64,000 nucleotides of DNA from Staphylococcus schweitzeri (GTDB lineage Bacteria; Bacillota; Bacilli; Staphylococcales; Staphylococcaceae): contig NZ_PPQS01000047.1 of assembly GCF_002902405.1 (NCBI RefSeq), positions 22,375-86,374 of the forward strand, written 5' to 3'. Both the position numbers and the translations under genes were made by a program. This document shows, one piece after another, positions 48,050-56,669 of this stretch. The notes beneath the pieces were generated by a model that worked only from the letters and a program-made list of their open reading frames with translations, did not search any database and had not been told where the DNA came from. Position 1 is the stretch's first letter, and each line of letters opens with the position of its first letter.

Positions 48050-48357
48050 TTTTATTATCTCCCTTTTACCCTACAACCATTTTAATCATCCACAATATTT
48101 TGTTCTTTCAAAATGAATTATTACTTATTCTATCGGTTTTATCTCATAATGTCATCTAATTTTTCTTTATTTACTAAATTTTCTAACAACTGAAATGATA
48201 GCTCATATATTACCGAAAGTTTCAAATTGTAAAACATTAGCGCTATTGTTACAATCAAAGTATTGTTAAATAACAAAACATACAACAAGTTTACGTTTCA
48301 TAATGCAATAAATCACACGCGATTTATAGTGTTGAGAAGTTAATAGGAGGATATAAG
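48050..48357. other. M20/luxS intergenic region with a palindrome
   Basis: A 308-base divergent region. A 14-base perfect inverted repeat TTGTTAAATAACAA lies at 48263-48276, about 85 bases upstream of luxS. A second short stem, AAATC...GATTT, lies around 48312-48326. No open frame is seen. Confidence 0.5.
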
Positions 48358-48828
48358 ATGACAAAAATGAATGTAGAAAGTTTCAATTTAGATCATACTA
48401 AAGTGGTTGCACCTTTTATTAGATTAGCGGGAACAATGGAAGGCTTGAACGGAGATGTGATTCATAAATATGATATTCGCTTCAAACAACCCAATAAAGA
48501 ACATATGGACATGCCTGGATTACATTCATTAGAACATTTAATGGCTGAGAACATTAGAAACCATAGCGATAAAGTTGTAGATTTAAGTCCTATGGGTTGT
48601 CAAACTGGTTTCTATGTGTCGTTTATCAACCATGACAATTACGATGATGTTTTAAATATTATTGAAGCAACATTAAATGATGTATTAAATGCTACTGAAG
48701 TTCCTGCATGTAACGAAGTGCAATGTGGTTGGGCTGCAAGTCATTCTTTAGAAGGTGCTAAAACGATTGCCCAAGCATTTTTAGATAAACGCGATGAATG
48801 GCATGATGTATTCGGTACTGGAAAGTAA
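48358..48828 (+). CDS. luxS: S-ribosylhomocysteine lyase LuxS
   Basis: LuxS cleaves S-ribosylhomocysteine to homocysteine and DPD (AI-2 precursor) in the activated methyl cycle. The 156-aa protein has the metal ligands His56 and His60 (HSLEH) and Cys123 (VQCGW), plus Cys81 and Glu59 for catalysis. The start follows AGGAGG. A strong terminator closes this single-gene unit. Confidence 0.97.
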   Translation: MTKMNVESFNLDHTKVVAPFIRLAGTMEGLNGDVIHKYDIRFKQPNKEHMDMPGLHSLEHLMAENIRNHSDKVVDLSPMGCQTGFYVSFINHDNYDDVLNIIEATLNDVLNATEVPACNEVQCGWAASHSLEGAKTIAQAFLDKRDEWHDVFGTGK

Positions 48829-48866
48829 ATAACATTTTTTCAAAATATTTACTTGTTCTAATTAAA

Positions 48867-48920
48867 AAAGCAGTTAAACAATGTTGATAATTCCACCATT
48901 GTCTAACTGCTTTATTTTTT
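48867..48920 (+). terminator. Intrinsic terminator of luxS
   Basis: AAAGCAGTTAAACAATG pairs with CATTGTCTAACTGCTTT around a 12-base loop, followed by ATTTTTT. Confidence 0.9.
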
Positions 48921-48952
48921 CTACTTCACATCATTTTAATCTAAATCGTGAG

Positions 48953-49303
48953 TTATAATTTTTTAATGATTCCCATTAACACAAATTGCAAAGGTAACCT
49001 TAAATATAATTGCCATGTCGGCAATTGCTTATCACCTAGTGGTAACTTTTTAACAGCCATATAAATATTTGCTGGGAATACTGCTAATAAAAATAGATTA
49101 ATCACATTTTTCAAACGTTGTGAAGGCCTTTTTATTAAAAGTGACAGCCCAAATAATATTTCAAAAACACCTGTAATAATAACTGCTGTTTTTCGTAGCG
49201 GTAAACATTTGGGTATGATATTTCTAAATTGTTGTTCTCTCGTAAAATGTAAAACACCAATTGCACTAAAACCTATACCTAATAAATATCTCAATATGTT
49301 CAA
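48953..49303 (-). CDS. DoxX-like small membrane protein
   Basis: A 116-aa protein with four hydrophobic segments, typical of DoxX-like proteins, with the N-terminal RYLLGIGFSAIGVLHFT. The function is unknown; some relatives form thiol-stress complexes. It starts 13 bases after the pdp stop and is likely the last gene of the deo-pdp unit. Confidence 0.8.
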   Translation of the reverse strand: MNILRYLLGIGFSAIGVLHFTREQQFRNIIPKCLPLRKTAVIITGVFEILFGLSLLIKRPSQRLKNVINLFLLAVFPANIYMAVKKLPLGDKQLPTWQLYLRLPLQFVLMGIIKKL

Positions 49304-49316
49304 TCGCTTTCCTCTC

Positions 49317-50618
49317 CTACTCCGTTATGATTTTGTGAATTAACGTAGGCGATACAACATGATCAGCAATTGTTATGCTTGAATCTAATTTTTTAACAAC
49401 ATCGTCTACATCTTGGCGATTACTGTGAATCGTTAATAATGATTCGCCTTCTTCTACTTTATCCCCAATTTTTTTATTTAAAACAATGCCTACTGCTAAA
49501 TCAATATCATCTTCTTTAGTAAGACGTCCTGCGCCTAGCATCATTGAAGCTACACCAATGTCATTTGATACTAACTCCGTAACATAACCTGATTTTTTAG
49601 CTTTATATTCGATTTGATATTGAGCTTGTGGCAAACGCTCTGGATGGTCAATAACTGTTTCGTCGCCACCTTGATTTTTAACAAAAATTTTGAATTTGTC
49701 TAATGCAGCACCTGTTTCTATTGCTTCGATTAATAGTCCTCTTGCTTCTTCTAGTGTGTCAGCCTTGTTAGCTAGTACAACCATTTGAGAACCTAATGTT
49801 AACACAAGTTCTGTTAAGTCTTCCGGTCCATGACCTTTTAATGTATCTATCGCCTCTTTTAGTTCAAGCGCATTGCCTATTGCTCGACCAAGTGGTTGAT
49901 TCATGTCGGAAATAATCGCCATTGTATTTCTTCCAACATTATTACCAATTCTTACCATTGCATGCGCTAATGCTTCAGCATCTTCTAAAGTTTTCATAAA
50001 AGCACCGTTACCTGTTTTTACATCTAATACGATTGCATCAGCACCCGCAGCAATTTTTTTACTCATTATTGAAGAAGCAATTAATGGAATGGAGTTAACC
50101 GTACCTGTAACATCTCTTAAAGCATACATTTTTTTATCTGCCGGAGTTAAGTTGCCTGATTGACCAACAACAGCTACTTTATTATCATTCACTAATTTAA
50201 CGAATGTTGTCTCATCAATTTCAACATGGAAACCGTCAATTGCCTCTAATTTATCAATGGTTCCGCCTGTATGTCCTAATCCTCGTCCACTCATTTTAGC
50301 AACCAGAACATTAACTGCTGCTACTAATGGTGCTAATACTAATGTCGTTGTATCTCCTACACCACCTGTTGAATGTTTATCTACCTTTATTCCTTTTATA
50401 TTACTTAAATCAATCATATCCCCCGAATTAACCATCGCCATAGTTAATGCAGCTCTCTCATCATCATTCATATCTTGAAAATAAATCGCCATTGCTAGAC
50501 TTGATGCTTGATAATCCGGAATATCACCTTCTACGTATCCATCAATGAAGAAGTTAATTTCTTCAGTAGTTAATGCATGACCATCACGTTTTTTCTCAAT
50601 AATATCTATCATTCTCAT
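49317..50618 (-). CDS. pdp: Pyrimidine-nucleoside phosphorylase
   Basis: Pdp splits uridine, thymidine and deoxyuridine into base and (deoxy)ribose-1-phosphate. From the ATG at 50618 it is 433 aa with the phosphate/substrate loop [11 protein letters not shown] and the family signature [18 protein letters not shown]. Upstream in-frame ATG codons fall in the ribosome sequence AAGGATG. In S. aureus pdp follows deoD2-deoC2; here the genes upstream of deoC are those of the other deo locus. Confidence 0.95.
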   Translation of the reverse strand: MRMIDIIEKKRDGHALTTEEINFFIDGYVEGDIPDYQASSLAMAIYFQDMNDDERAALTMAMVNSGDMIDLSNIKGIKVDKHSTGGVGDTTTLVLAPLVAAVNVLVAKMSGRGLGHTGGTIDKLEAIDGFHVEIDETTFVKLVNDNKVAVVGQSGNLTPADKKMYALRDVTGTVNSIPLIASSIMSKKIAAGADAIVLDVKTGNGAFMKTLEDAEALAHAMVRIGNNVGRNTMAIISDMNQPLGRAIGNALELKEAIDTLKGHGPEDLTELVLTLGSQMVVLANKADTLEEARGLLIEAIETGAALDKFKIFVKNQGGDETVIDHPERLPQAQYQIEYKAKKSGYVTELVSNDIGVASMMLGAGRLTKEDDIDLAVGIVLNKKIGDKVEEGESLLTIHSNRQDVDDVVKKLDSSITIADHVVSPTLIHKIITE

Positions 50619-51559
50619 TTTTATCATCCTTTTTATTAGAGCTTAGGACAGAGCATTTATATTTCTATTACTCATTTTGAATATATACACTTGAATTTTT
50701 TTGTAAGCTATCGATGTCAAATTCTATATCTTGTTTCAAATGTAAAATAAATTTTCTAAAACAGATTGATTCGTTACGATTTCTATTACTATTTAATGTT
50801 TATTCGAATCACAGAAATGTTTGATGATTTAAAGATCATTTCGACTCGCTTAAATTATGAACACAATGTCCCATACTCATCATTTTATTTTTTAATTTAG
50901 TAATCTGAATCTGCCTCTAAACCTTGCATAATTTGAACGCCTGCGCTCGCACCAATACGTGTCGCACCTGCTTCAATCATTTTACTGAAATCTTCTAAAT
51001 TACGTACGCCACCTGATGCTTTTACTTCTACATCAGCACCGACTGTATCTTTCATTAATTTAACGTCTTCTGCAGTCGCACCACCACCTGCAAAACCTGT
51101 TGAAGTTTTAACGAAGTCAGCACCAGCTGCTTTGGTTAACTCACTCGCTTTCACAATCTCATCGTGGTTCAACAATACCGTCTCAATAATTACTTTTACT
51201 GTGTGACCTTTTGCCGCTTTAACTACCGCTTCAATGTCTTGTTGTACATCATCATATCGCTCATCTTTTAAGGCGCCAATATTGATGACCATATCAATTT
51301 CATCTGCACCATTTTGAATCGCATCTTCTGTTTCAAATGCTTTCGTTTCAGTTGTCGATGCCCCCAATGGGAAGCCAATCACTGTACAAACTAACACATC
51401 TGAATCAGCTAGACGTTCTGCTGCATATTTAACATGCGTTGGATTCACACATACAGATTTAAAATTGTATGCTTTCGCTTCATCGATGATTTTATCGATT
51501 TGCGTACGGGTTGACTCAGGCTTCAATAAAGTGTGATCTATATATTTCTCAAATTTCAT
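50619..51559. other. Rearrangement junction between two deo loci
   Basis: On the pdp side the order matches the S. aureus locus at about 2.2 Mb (luxS, DoxX, pdp). On the other side the order tet38-deoD-gntR-sasD-sodM matches the locus near 0.14 Mb, in reverse map order. The two loci share only deoC (and a more diverged deoD), so the joint must lie in deoC or in the 270 bases between deoC and pdp. deoB, which follows deoC at the 0.14 Mb locus, is absent. The comparison is from memory of S. aureus gene order. Confidence 0.6.
50897..51559 (-). CDS. deoC: Deoxyribose-phosphate aldolase
   Basis: DeoC cleaves deoxyribose-5-phosphate to acetaldehyde and glyceraldehyde-3-phosphate. The 220-aa TIM barrel has Asp89, the Schiff-base Lys151 in [12 protein letters not shown] and Lys180 in VKASGG. 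S. aureus carries two near-identical copies that differ mainly at the N-terminus. [15 protein letters not shown] here matches my memory of the copy next to tet38, yet the 3' neighbour is pdp, the partner of the other copy. So the gene may be a recombinant. Confidence 0.95.
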   Translation of the reverse strand: MKFEKYIDHTLLKPESTRTQIDKIIDEAKAYNFKSVCVNPTHVKYAAERLADSDVLVCTVIGFPLGASTTETKAFETEDAIQNGADEIDMVINIGALKDERYDDVQQDIEAVVKAAKGHTVKVIIETVLLNHDEIVKASELTKAAGADFVKTSTGFAGGGATAEDVKLMKDTVGADVEVKASGGVRNLEDFSKMIEAGATRIGASAGVQIMQGLEADSDY

Positions 51560-51639
51560 ACTAACTACTCCTCGTGTTATATAATCTCTTTATTTAATTT
51601 TACTATAAATACGAATATATCTCGCGAATTTATATCTAT

Positions 51640-52992
51640 TTATTTTTCAGATTGTGTCCAACGGTTTAATATGACGAATAAAACTAATCCGACAATGCTC
51701 ATCAAGCCCCAGATGATTAAGATGATACCGAAATGTGAACTTAATGCATCATTACCTGGGAAATTCAATGCTTTAAAATCGATTAGAGCGGCTGCAATCG
51801 CAATACCTACTGATACCGCTACGTTAATAATTAAATTGTAAAAACCAATAGCCACACCTGTCATGTTAATGTCTATTGATTTAATGGCCTCGTTAAGTAA
51901 CGGGGCATACATTAAAGCAAAGCTACCTGCAAAAAATATCATAGAAATGACGAAGATTGAAATGTGATTACCTACTGCAAATGCAGGTAAAATCAAGCTC
52001 AGTGCGATTAAAATAATTGCTGTGATAATCGCTTGTTTTGAATTAAGATATTCGCCGATTTTACCACTTAGTGCACCAACGATGACTGCTACAATATAAC
52101 CCGGTACTAATAACAGTGATGTTGTGTCTAGTTGTAGATGATAAATTTGTTCCATTATGAATGGGAACGTAAAAATATAACCCAATTGGATGGCATACAT
52201 TACAAATACTATAAATAAAAATGAAGCATAACGTTTATTTTGGAAAAATGATTTGTTTACTAATGGACGTTGAGCATTTTTAATATATAGCGCAAAAGCG
52301 ATAATCGCAATTAAGGCACCAATCATATATAACCAATTAAAGTTCGTAATAAACAGCATGACTGTTGTAGCGATAGTTGCCACTAGAATTAAGCCAACAA
52401 AATCTAAATGGGCTTTATTCGTATTATTTTCTTTTGGTAATAATTTAAATAGGAATGGCAACGTAAATACTACGATTAATGCAATTAAAAACATATTTGT
52501 CCAGTGTAAATACGTAGAAATAAATCCACCTGATAATGTTCCGATAACTAATGACAAGGAATAACTACTCGTACTTAAGCCTAGGTAGGTCTTCTGATCC
52601 TCTTTAGAAAGATATTTTGCTACATATATTACATATAGTGTCTCAGCAGCTGCTAAACCTGCTGTTTGTATAATACGTCCAACTAAAAGTAATGGGAATT
52701 GATGTTGGAAAATATAACCAATTATTGAACCAATAATGATTAAAATCACACCGTAAATAAATAATGTACGTATACTAATTGCATCTGATAAAGAGGCGTA
52801 TACAACGGCACCAATTCCAATAACTAAACCTGCTAAAGTTGCTTGCCAACTTACTGTTGTTACAGAGACATTTAAATCATCAGCAATGGCTACCGAAATC
52901 AATTTGAATGAGTTGTCTATAACCAAACTGAATACAAATAAGAATAATAATATAGGTACGGCTTTTTTTATTTTAGAATATTCAACATTCAT
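51640..52992 (-). CDS. tet38: MFS efflux pump Tet38
   Basis: A 450-aa major facilitator with about 14 transmembrane segments, arranged like TetK-type drug/H+ antiporters. Family features include the loop YASLSDAISIRTLFIYG between segments 2 and 3 and VGRIIQTAG in segment 4-5. S. aureus Tet38 (tetracycline, some fatty acids) lies in the same place between deoD and deoC. Resistance by this copy is not shown by sequence alone. It starts 6 bases after the deoD stop, so it is co-transcribed with nucleoside catabolism genes. Confidence 0.88.
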   Translation of the reverse strand: MNVEYSKIKKAVPILLFLFVFSLVIDNSFKLISVAIADDLNVSVTTVSWQATLAGLVIGIGAVVYASLSDAISIRTLFIYGVILIIIGSIIGYIFQHQFPLLLVGRIIQTAGLAAAETLYVIYVAKYLSKEDQKTYLGLSTSSYSLSLVIGTLSGGFISTYLHWTNMFLIALIVVFTLPFLFKLLPKENNTNKAHLDFVGLILVATIATTVMLFITNFNWLYMIGALIAIIAFALYIKNAQRPLVNKSFFQNKRYASFLFIVFVMYAIQLGYIFTFPFIMEQIYHLQLDTTSLLLVPGYIVAVIVGALSGKIGEYLNSKQAIITAIILIALSLILPAFAVGNHISIFVISMIFFAGSFALMYAPLLNEAIKSIDINMTGVAIGFYNLIINVAVSVGIAIAAALIDFKALNFPGNDALSSHFGIILIIWGLMSIVGLVLFVILNRWTQSEK

Positions 52993-52998
52993 AATTAT

Positions 52999-53706
52999 CT
53001 ACACCAATGACAGTGCAATTTCAATCATATCAGTGAATGCACGTTCCCTTTCTTCAGGTGTTGTTGACGTAGCATGAATTAAATGATCGCTCACTGTAAA
53101 CACACCTAATGCTTCGACTCCAGCATAAATCGCATTCATATATAATGCAGCTGATTCCATTTCTACACCTAAAATACCCATACGCATCCAGCGCTCACTT
53201 GCTGTTGTATCCGCGTTATAGAAAATATCACTTGATAACACATTACCTACATGATGGCGCACACCTTTATCACGTGCTTTCTCAACTGCTTTTTCTAATA
53301 AATGATAAGAAGCAATCGGTGCAAAATGTCCTGGCAACTGATATTGTTGAACGTAATTTGAGTCGGTAGAAGCACCTTGCGCAATAATTACATCGTATAA
53401 ATCAATATTTTCTTGCATTGCGCCGCAAGAACCAACACGGATTAATTTCTTACAACCAAATGTATGAATTAGCTCATAAGAGTATATTCCAATGGATGGC
53501 ATTCCCATTCCAGAACCCATAACAGAAACTCTTTTACCTTTATATGTTCCAGTATAACCAAACATATTTCTCACGGTATTGAACTGCTCCACATTGTCCA
53601 AATATGTTTCTGCAATGAATTTTGCTCGTAACGGGTCTCCTGGCAATAGAACCGTTTCTGCAATTTCGACGTCATTCATCGGTTTGATATGTGGTGTTGA
53701 TTTCAT
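52999..53706 (-). CDS. deoD: Purine-nucleoside phosphorylase DeoD
   Basis: DeoD splits purine (deoxy)nucleosides into base and sugar-1-phosphate. The 235-aa hexameric (E. coli-type) protein has VLLPGDPLRAKFIAETYLD, GSGMGMPSIGIYSYEL and the C-terminal EMESAALY and VSDHLIH motifs. GGGAGG lies before the ATG at 53706; the upstream 28 codons of open frame have no ribosome site. First gene of the deoD-tet38-deoC-pdp unit, with a cre-like site in its promoter. Confidence 0.96.
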   Translation of the reverse strand: MKSTPHIKPMNDVEIAETVLLPGDPLRAKFIAETYLDNVEQFNTVRNMFGYTGTYKGKRVSVMGSGMGMPSIGIYSYELIHTFGCKKLIRVGSCGAMQENIDLYDVIIAQGASTDSNYVQQYQLPGHFAPIASYHLLEKAVEKARDKGVRHHVGNVLSSDIFYNADTTASERWMRMGILGVEMESAALYMNAIYAGVEALGVFTVSDHLIHATSTTPEERERAFTDMIEIALSLV

Positions 53707-53761
53707 AAAATATTCCTCCCAATATTTGTATAGTAATTTGTCTATTTGTCTAACCATATAT

Positions 53762-53790
53762 ATAATAATATTTTTTAAAAGCGCTTTCAA
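53762..53790 (-). promoter_or_regulatory. deoD promoter with overlapping cre-like site
   Basis: TTGAAA (53790-53785) and TATTAT (53767-53762) are exactly 17 bases apart. The -35 box overlaps TTGAAAGCGCTTTTAA (53790-53775), which is close to the CcpA cre consensus and nearly palindromic. CcpA bound here would block the promoter, consistent with sugar repression of nucleoside catabolism. Confidence 0.75.
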
Positions 53791-53956
53791 GAATTACATT
53801 TTGACAATATTTAGAACATTTTACAGCAATAACTACTAGCACTTTACAAATTCAATTATTAAGGAACCTCGGTGTTTAATTTTTATTATTTTGCCAATTT
53901 CAGTAAAAATTATTGTATGATGAGAGTGATAAAGTAACTTTATGGAGGTTGGCTAC

Positions 53957-54697
53957 GTGACACAAACACAACCAAAATTTTTAACGATTTATAATACGTT
54001 ATATAAAGAAATTCAAATCGGAAAGTATCCTAGTGGTCATGCACTGCCTACTGAAAAGGAACTATGTGCACGTTTTGAAGTAAGTCGAATGACATTGCGC
54101 CAAGCTATTAAATTGCTGACTGAAGACGGTATTGTAGAAAGTACTAGAGGGAAGGGACACTTCGTTATACCACAAACGAATGCCCAACACGCTTCAAGTA
54201 TGGATCAATTTAAGCATCCACTTGATCAAATATTGCTAGATCGCGTATCTATGTCATCAATTAATTATCGTGTTGATTTAGAAAGTGAATATACAAATCA
54301 TTTGTTTGCAAACCATCCTTCTGCCGTCATTGCAATGGAACGCTATTATCAAAAAAAGGACAATCATTCTAAGCAAGCTGACGCATTTTGCTTTACCTTT
54401 ATACCACTCAACGTAATCGATACATTTAAAGTAAATACTCAGAATGAAGAAGATATGAAAACATTTGTAGAGCAAACAATATACAATAATGCCTATCAAT
54501 CTGATTTAAAAATGTCTATTACCAAAGCACCACACTTTAAAAATCAGAATCACGTGTTTGATGGAGATATGCATTGTTGGCTCATTATTGAAAGATTGTA
54601 TGCACAAACGCCATATCCAATTATGATTAATAAATGGTACATCCCTCAAGATATTTCTGAATTAACGCTAACAAGAATCAGACAATCAGATTATTAA
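53957..54697 (+). CDS. GntR-family regulator (HutC/UTRA type)
   Basis: A 246-aa regulator: an N-terminal winged helix with TEKELCARFEVSRMTLRQAI and STRGKGHFV, then a UTRA effector domain (about 85-246). The start is GTG at 53957, placed eight bases after GGAGG; an ATG five codons upstream overlaps that site. It is divergent from deoD and could control the deo unit, sensing a sugar or phosphate compound, but no ligand can be read from sequence. Not broken or truncated. Confidence 0.85.
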   Translation: MTQTQPKFLTIYNTLYKEIQIGKYPSGHALPTEKELCARFEVSRMTLRQAIKLLTEDGIVESTRGKGHFVIPQTNAQHASSMDQFKHPLDQILLDRVSMSSINYRVDLESEYTNHLFANHPSAVIAMERYYQKKDNHSKQADAFCFTFIPLNVIDTFKVNTQNEEDMKTFVEQTIYNNAYQSDLKMSITKAPHFKNQNHVFDGDMHCWLIIERLYAQTPYPIMINKWYIPQDISELTLTRIRQSDY

Positions 54698-54712
54698 ATA
54701 TTTTAGACAAAA

Positions 54713-54783
54713 AGAAATCATGTGATGACTGTAATGCTATTGTTTTATTGACAATAACTATTCAGATAATCACATGATTTTTC
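54713..54783. terminator. Bidirectional hairpin between gntR and sasD
   Basis: AAATCATGTGAT (54715-54726) pairs with ATCACATGATTT (54769-54780). The loop of about 42 bases has a smaller stem (ATTGTTTT...ACAATAAC region). T's follow on both strands, suiting two convergent genes. Confidence 0.7.
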
Positions 54784-54803
54784 TACTTTGTTATGCTCTT
54801 ATG

Positions 54804-55505
54804 TTATTTGTTTGCTGAGCGATGTCTAAATGTTAAGAATAAACCAGATACCAAAAGCAGTACAGCAACACTCACAGTAACTATACTAGTTGTTACACTT
54901 TCACCTGTCGCTGGTAATACTTTCTTATCATTTTGTTTCATTTGATGATTTGATGACTGCACATTAACTTGTTGTTGCATATGTCCTTGGTGATTATTCA
55001 TTTGATGTTGACCCATTTGTTTTTGATTCATCATTGATTGTTCATTCATATGTCCTGTTTTATTTTGAACCATTTCACTCCCGCCATGATTAACGCCATT
55101 TGCATCTACGTTTGTTTGATAAAAATTACCATTTTTCGTTACAGGTAAAGCATGACCATTCATATCTCTAACAGCATGTGGTTTAAAGGCACCTAAATTT
55201 GTTGTAATTGTTACATTATATTTATCTGCAATGTTTTGAGTGGCATCGAATAATTTCATATTATAGTCTTGCATGTTACTACTTGCACTCAATTTAGGTA
55301 CGGCTTTCTCTAGTTCAACATATTGTGCTTGTGTCATTCCTTGTGGTATAACTCCGCCATATGGTCGATCTTTTTGAGTAGCTTGATTTTGTTGGTTTGT
55401 AACATTTGAAACTGTGCTAGCGGCATGTGCTTCTTGATAAGGTACGTTTGTTAATAATAAAGTACTTGTTGCAATGATAGATCCTATAGTTGCTAATTTT
55501 TTCAT
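54804..55505 (-). CDS. sasD: LPXTG surface protein SasD
   Basis: A 233-aa sortase-anchored wall protein. It has a signal peptide cleaved after AHA (about residue 28), a folded central region (about 48-145, GVIPQGMTQAQYVELEKAVP), a Met/His/Gln-rich stretch at about 145-190, then the sorting signal LPATG at 197-201, a hydrophobic segment and the basic tail RHRSANK. SasD of S. aureus has the same plan and neighbours (sodM, gntR). The function is unknown. The Met/His stretch recalls copper-binding sequences but that is only a guess. Confidence 0.92.
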   Translation of the reverse strand: MKKLATIGSIIATSTLLLTNVPYQEAHAASTVSNVTNQQNQATQKDRPYGGVIPQGMTQAQYVELEKAVPKLSASSNMQDYNMKLFDATQNIADKYNVTITTNLGAFKPHAVRDMNGHALPVTKNGNFYQTNVDANGVNHGGSEMVQNKTGHMNEQSMMNQKQMGQHQMNNHQGHMQQQVNVQSSNHQMKQNDKKVLPATGESVTTSIVTVSVAVLLLVSGLFLTFRHRSANK

Positions 55506-55802
55506 TTTCCTCTTACCCCTTATATTACAATTTGATTACAAATATATTATCTTATGATTACAAAAGAAAAGCAACTAGTTTTTTGAATAATTACATTTTT
55601 TATAAAAATTTTACTTTAAATTCACAAAAACTACTCATTCTATCAATTTATACATTATAAATATGTTATCCAGTTAATACTGTTTTTCAATACAAGAGAG
55701 ATATTGTTCCAATTAAATATGAATGATTAGCATTTGTTGTGAGTAATAAAAAAAGATGGAACACCTTAAAGATGCTCCACCTTAGTTCAATAATTATATT
55801 TA
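55506..55802. other. sasD/sodM intergenic region
   Basis: The region holds the sodM terminator at 55751-55781 and the sasD promoter area. The rest is AT-rich with no frame. Confidence 0.5.
55748..55783 (-). terminator. Intrinsic terminator of sodM
   Basis: GGTGGAGCA pairs with TGTTCCATC on the minus strand (9 bp, two G-U pairs), followed by seven T's, just after the sodM stop. The wobble pairs fix the direction. Confidence 0.85.
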
Positions 55803-56402
55803 TTATTTTGCTGCTTGGTATAATTCATCAACTTTTTTCCAGTTAACAATATTCCAAAATGCAGTCATATAGTCTGGACGTTTATTTTGATATTTCAAAT
55901 AGTAGGCATGCTCCCAAACATCAAATAGTAAGATTGGTGTTTTGCCTTCTGTTAATGGATTATCTTGATTTGGCGTTGTCACAATTTCTAATTTTCCATC
56001 ATTAACAACTAACCAAGTCCAACCTGATCCAAATAATGTTGTTGCCTTATTTGCAAATTCATTTTTAAATTCATCTAAAGTGCCCCACTGCGCTTTGATG
56101 TCATCTATTACGCCACCTTTTTCTTCAGAATTAGGTGAAAGTATTTCCCAGAATAATGAATGGTTAAAATGACCACCGCCATTATTACGGACTGACATCC
56201 TCATCGCTTCCGGAACTTTGTCTAAATTAGCAATCATATCCGCTAGTGATTGATGTTCTAAATCTGTTCCTTCAACTGTTGCGTTTAATTTTGTGACGTA
56301 CGTATTGTGATGTTTATCGTGATGAAACTCCATTGTTCTTTGATCTATATATGGTTCCAATGCATCATATGCATATGGTAAATTTGGTAATTTAAATGCC
56401 AT
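55803..56402 (-). CDS. sodM: Superoxide dismutase SodM (Mn/Fe cambialistic type)
   Basis: SodM removes superoxide. The 199-aa protein has the metal ligands His27, His81, Asp161 and His165 (DVWEHAYYL). Residues 159-160 are Leu-Phe, which in S. aureus SodM go with activity on either Mn or Fe, whereas the Mn-only SodA has Gly-Leu. Among staphylococci sodM is known only from the S. aureus group, so it supports the species assignment. It resembles S. aureus SodM at nearly every residue I remember. GGAGG lies before the ATG. Confidence 0.95.
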   Translation of the reverse strand: MAFKLPNLPYAYDALEPYIDQRTMEFHHDKHHNTYVTKLNATVEGTDLEHQSLADMIANLDKVPEAMRMSVRNNGGGHFNHSLFWEILSPNSEEKGGVIDDIKAQWGTLDEFKNEFANKATTLFGSGWTWLVVNDGKLEIVTTPNQDNPLTEGKTPILLFDVWEHAYYLKYQNKRPDYMTAFWNIVNWKKVDELYQAAK

Positions 56403-56588
56403 AAGTATATTCCTCCTTTTATGAATATACCTTTATAATAATTAATTTCGGGGGCATTTTGCAATAATTATTATTTATTTGTTATATCCAATTATATAAA
56501 ATTTAAATATTCGAAATTAATATAATATTCAACATTGAATGCAAAAAAGCATTTAACAGCTTTTGTTTCCCGCTTCCAAAAAGAATTA

Positions 56589-56627
56589 AAAAAGGCAATT
56601 TCCCTTTTTCAATAAGAAATTGCCTTT
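56589..56627 (-). terminator. Intrinsic terminator of the polysaccharide cluster
   Basis: GGCAATTTC pairs with GAAATTGCC around a 13-base loop, with T-runs on both strands. It lies about 45 bases after the flippase stop and ends the cluster. Confidence 0.9.
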
Positions 56628-56669
56628 TCTTTTTAATCTTAATTTTCTAAAGTATAGCGTTACCGATAC

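Noticed and set aside
49317-50618. An earlier ATG at 50627 for pdp
   Set aside because: That ATG overlaps the ribosome-binding AAGGATG, which is spaced correctly for 50618, and orthologues start at MRMIDI.
53109-53369. Plus-strand frame inside deoD
   Set aside because: Antisense to deoD, no start signal and a His/Leu-rich shadow composition.
54804-55505. SasD as a broken or truncated surface protein
   Set aside because: Signal peptide, central region, LPATG motif, hydrophobic segment and basic tail are all present in one frame.
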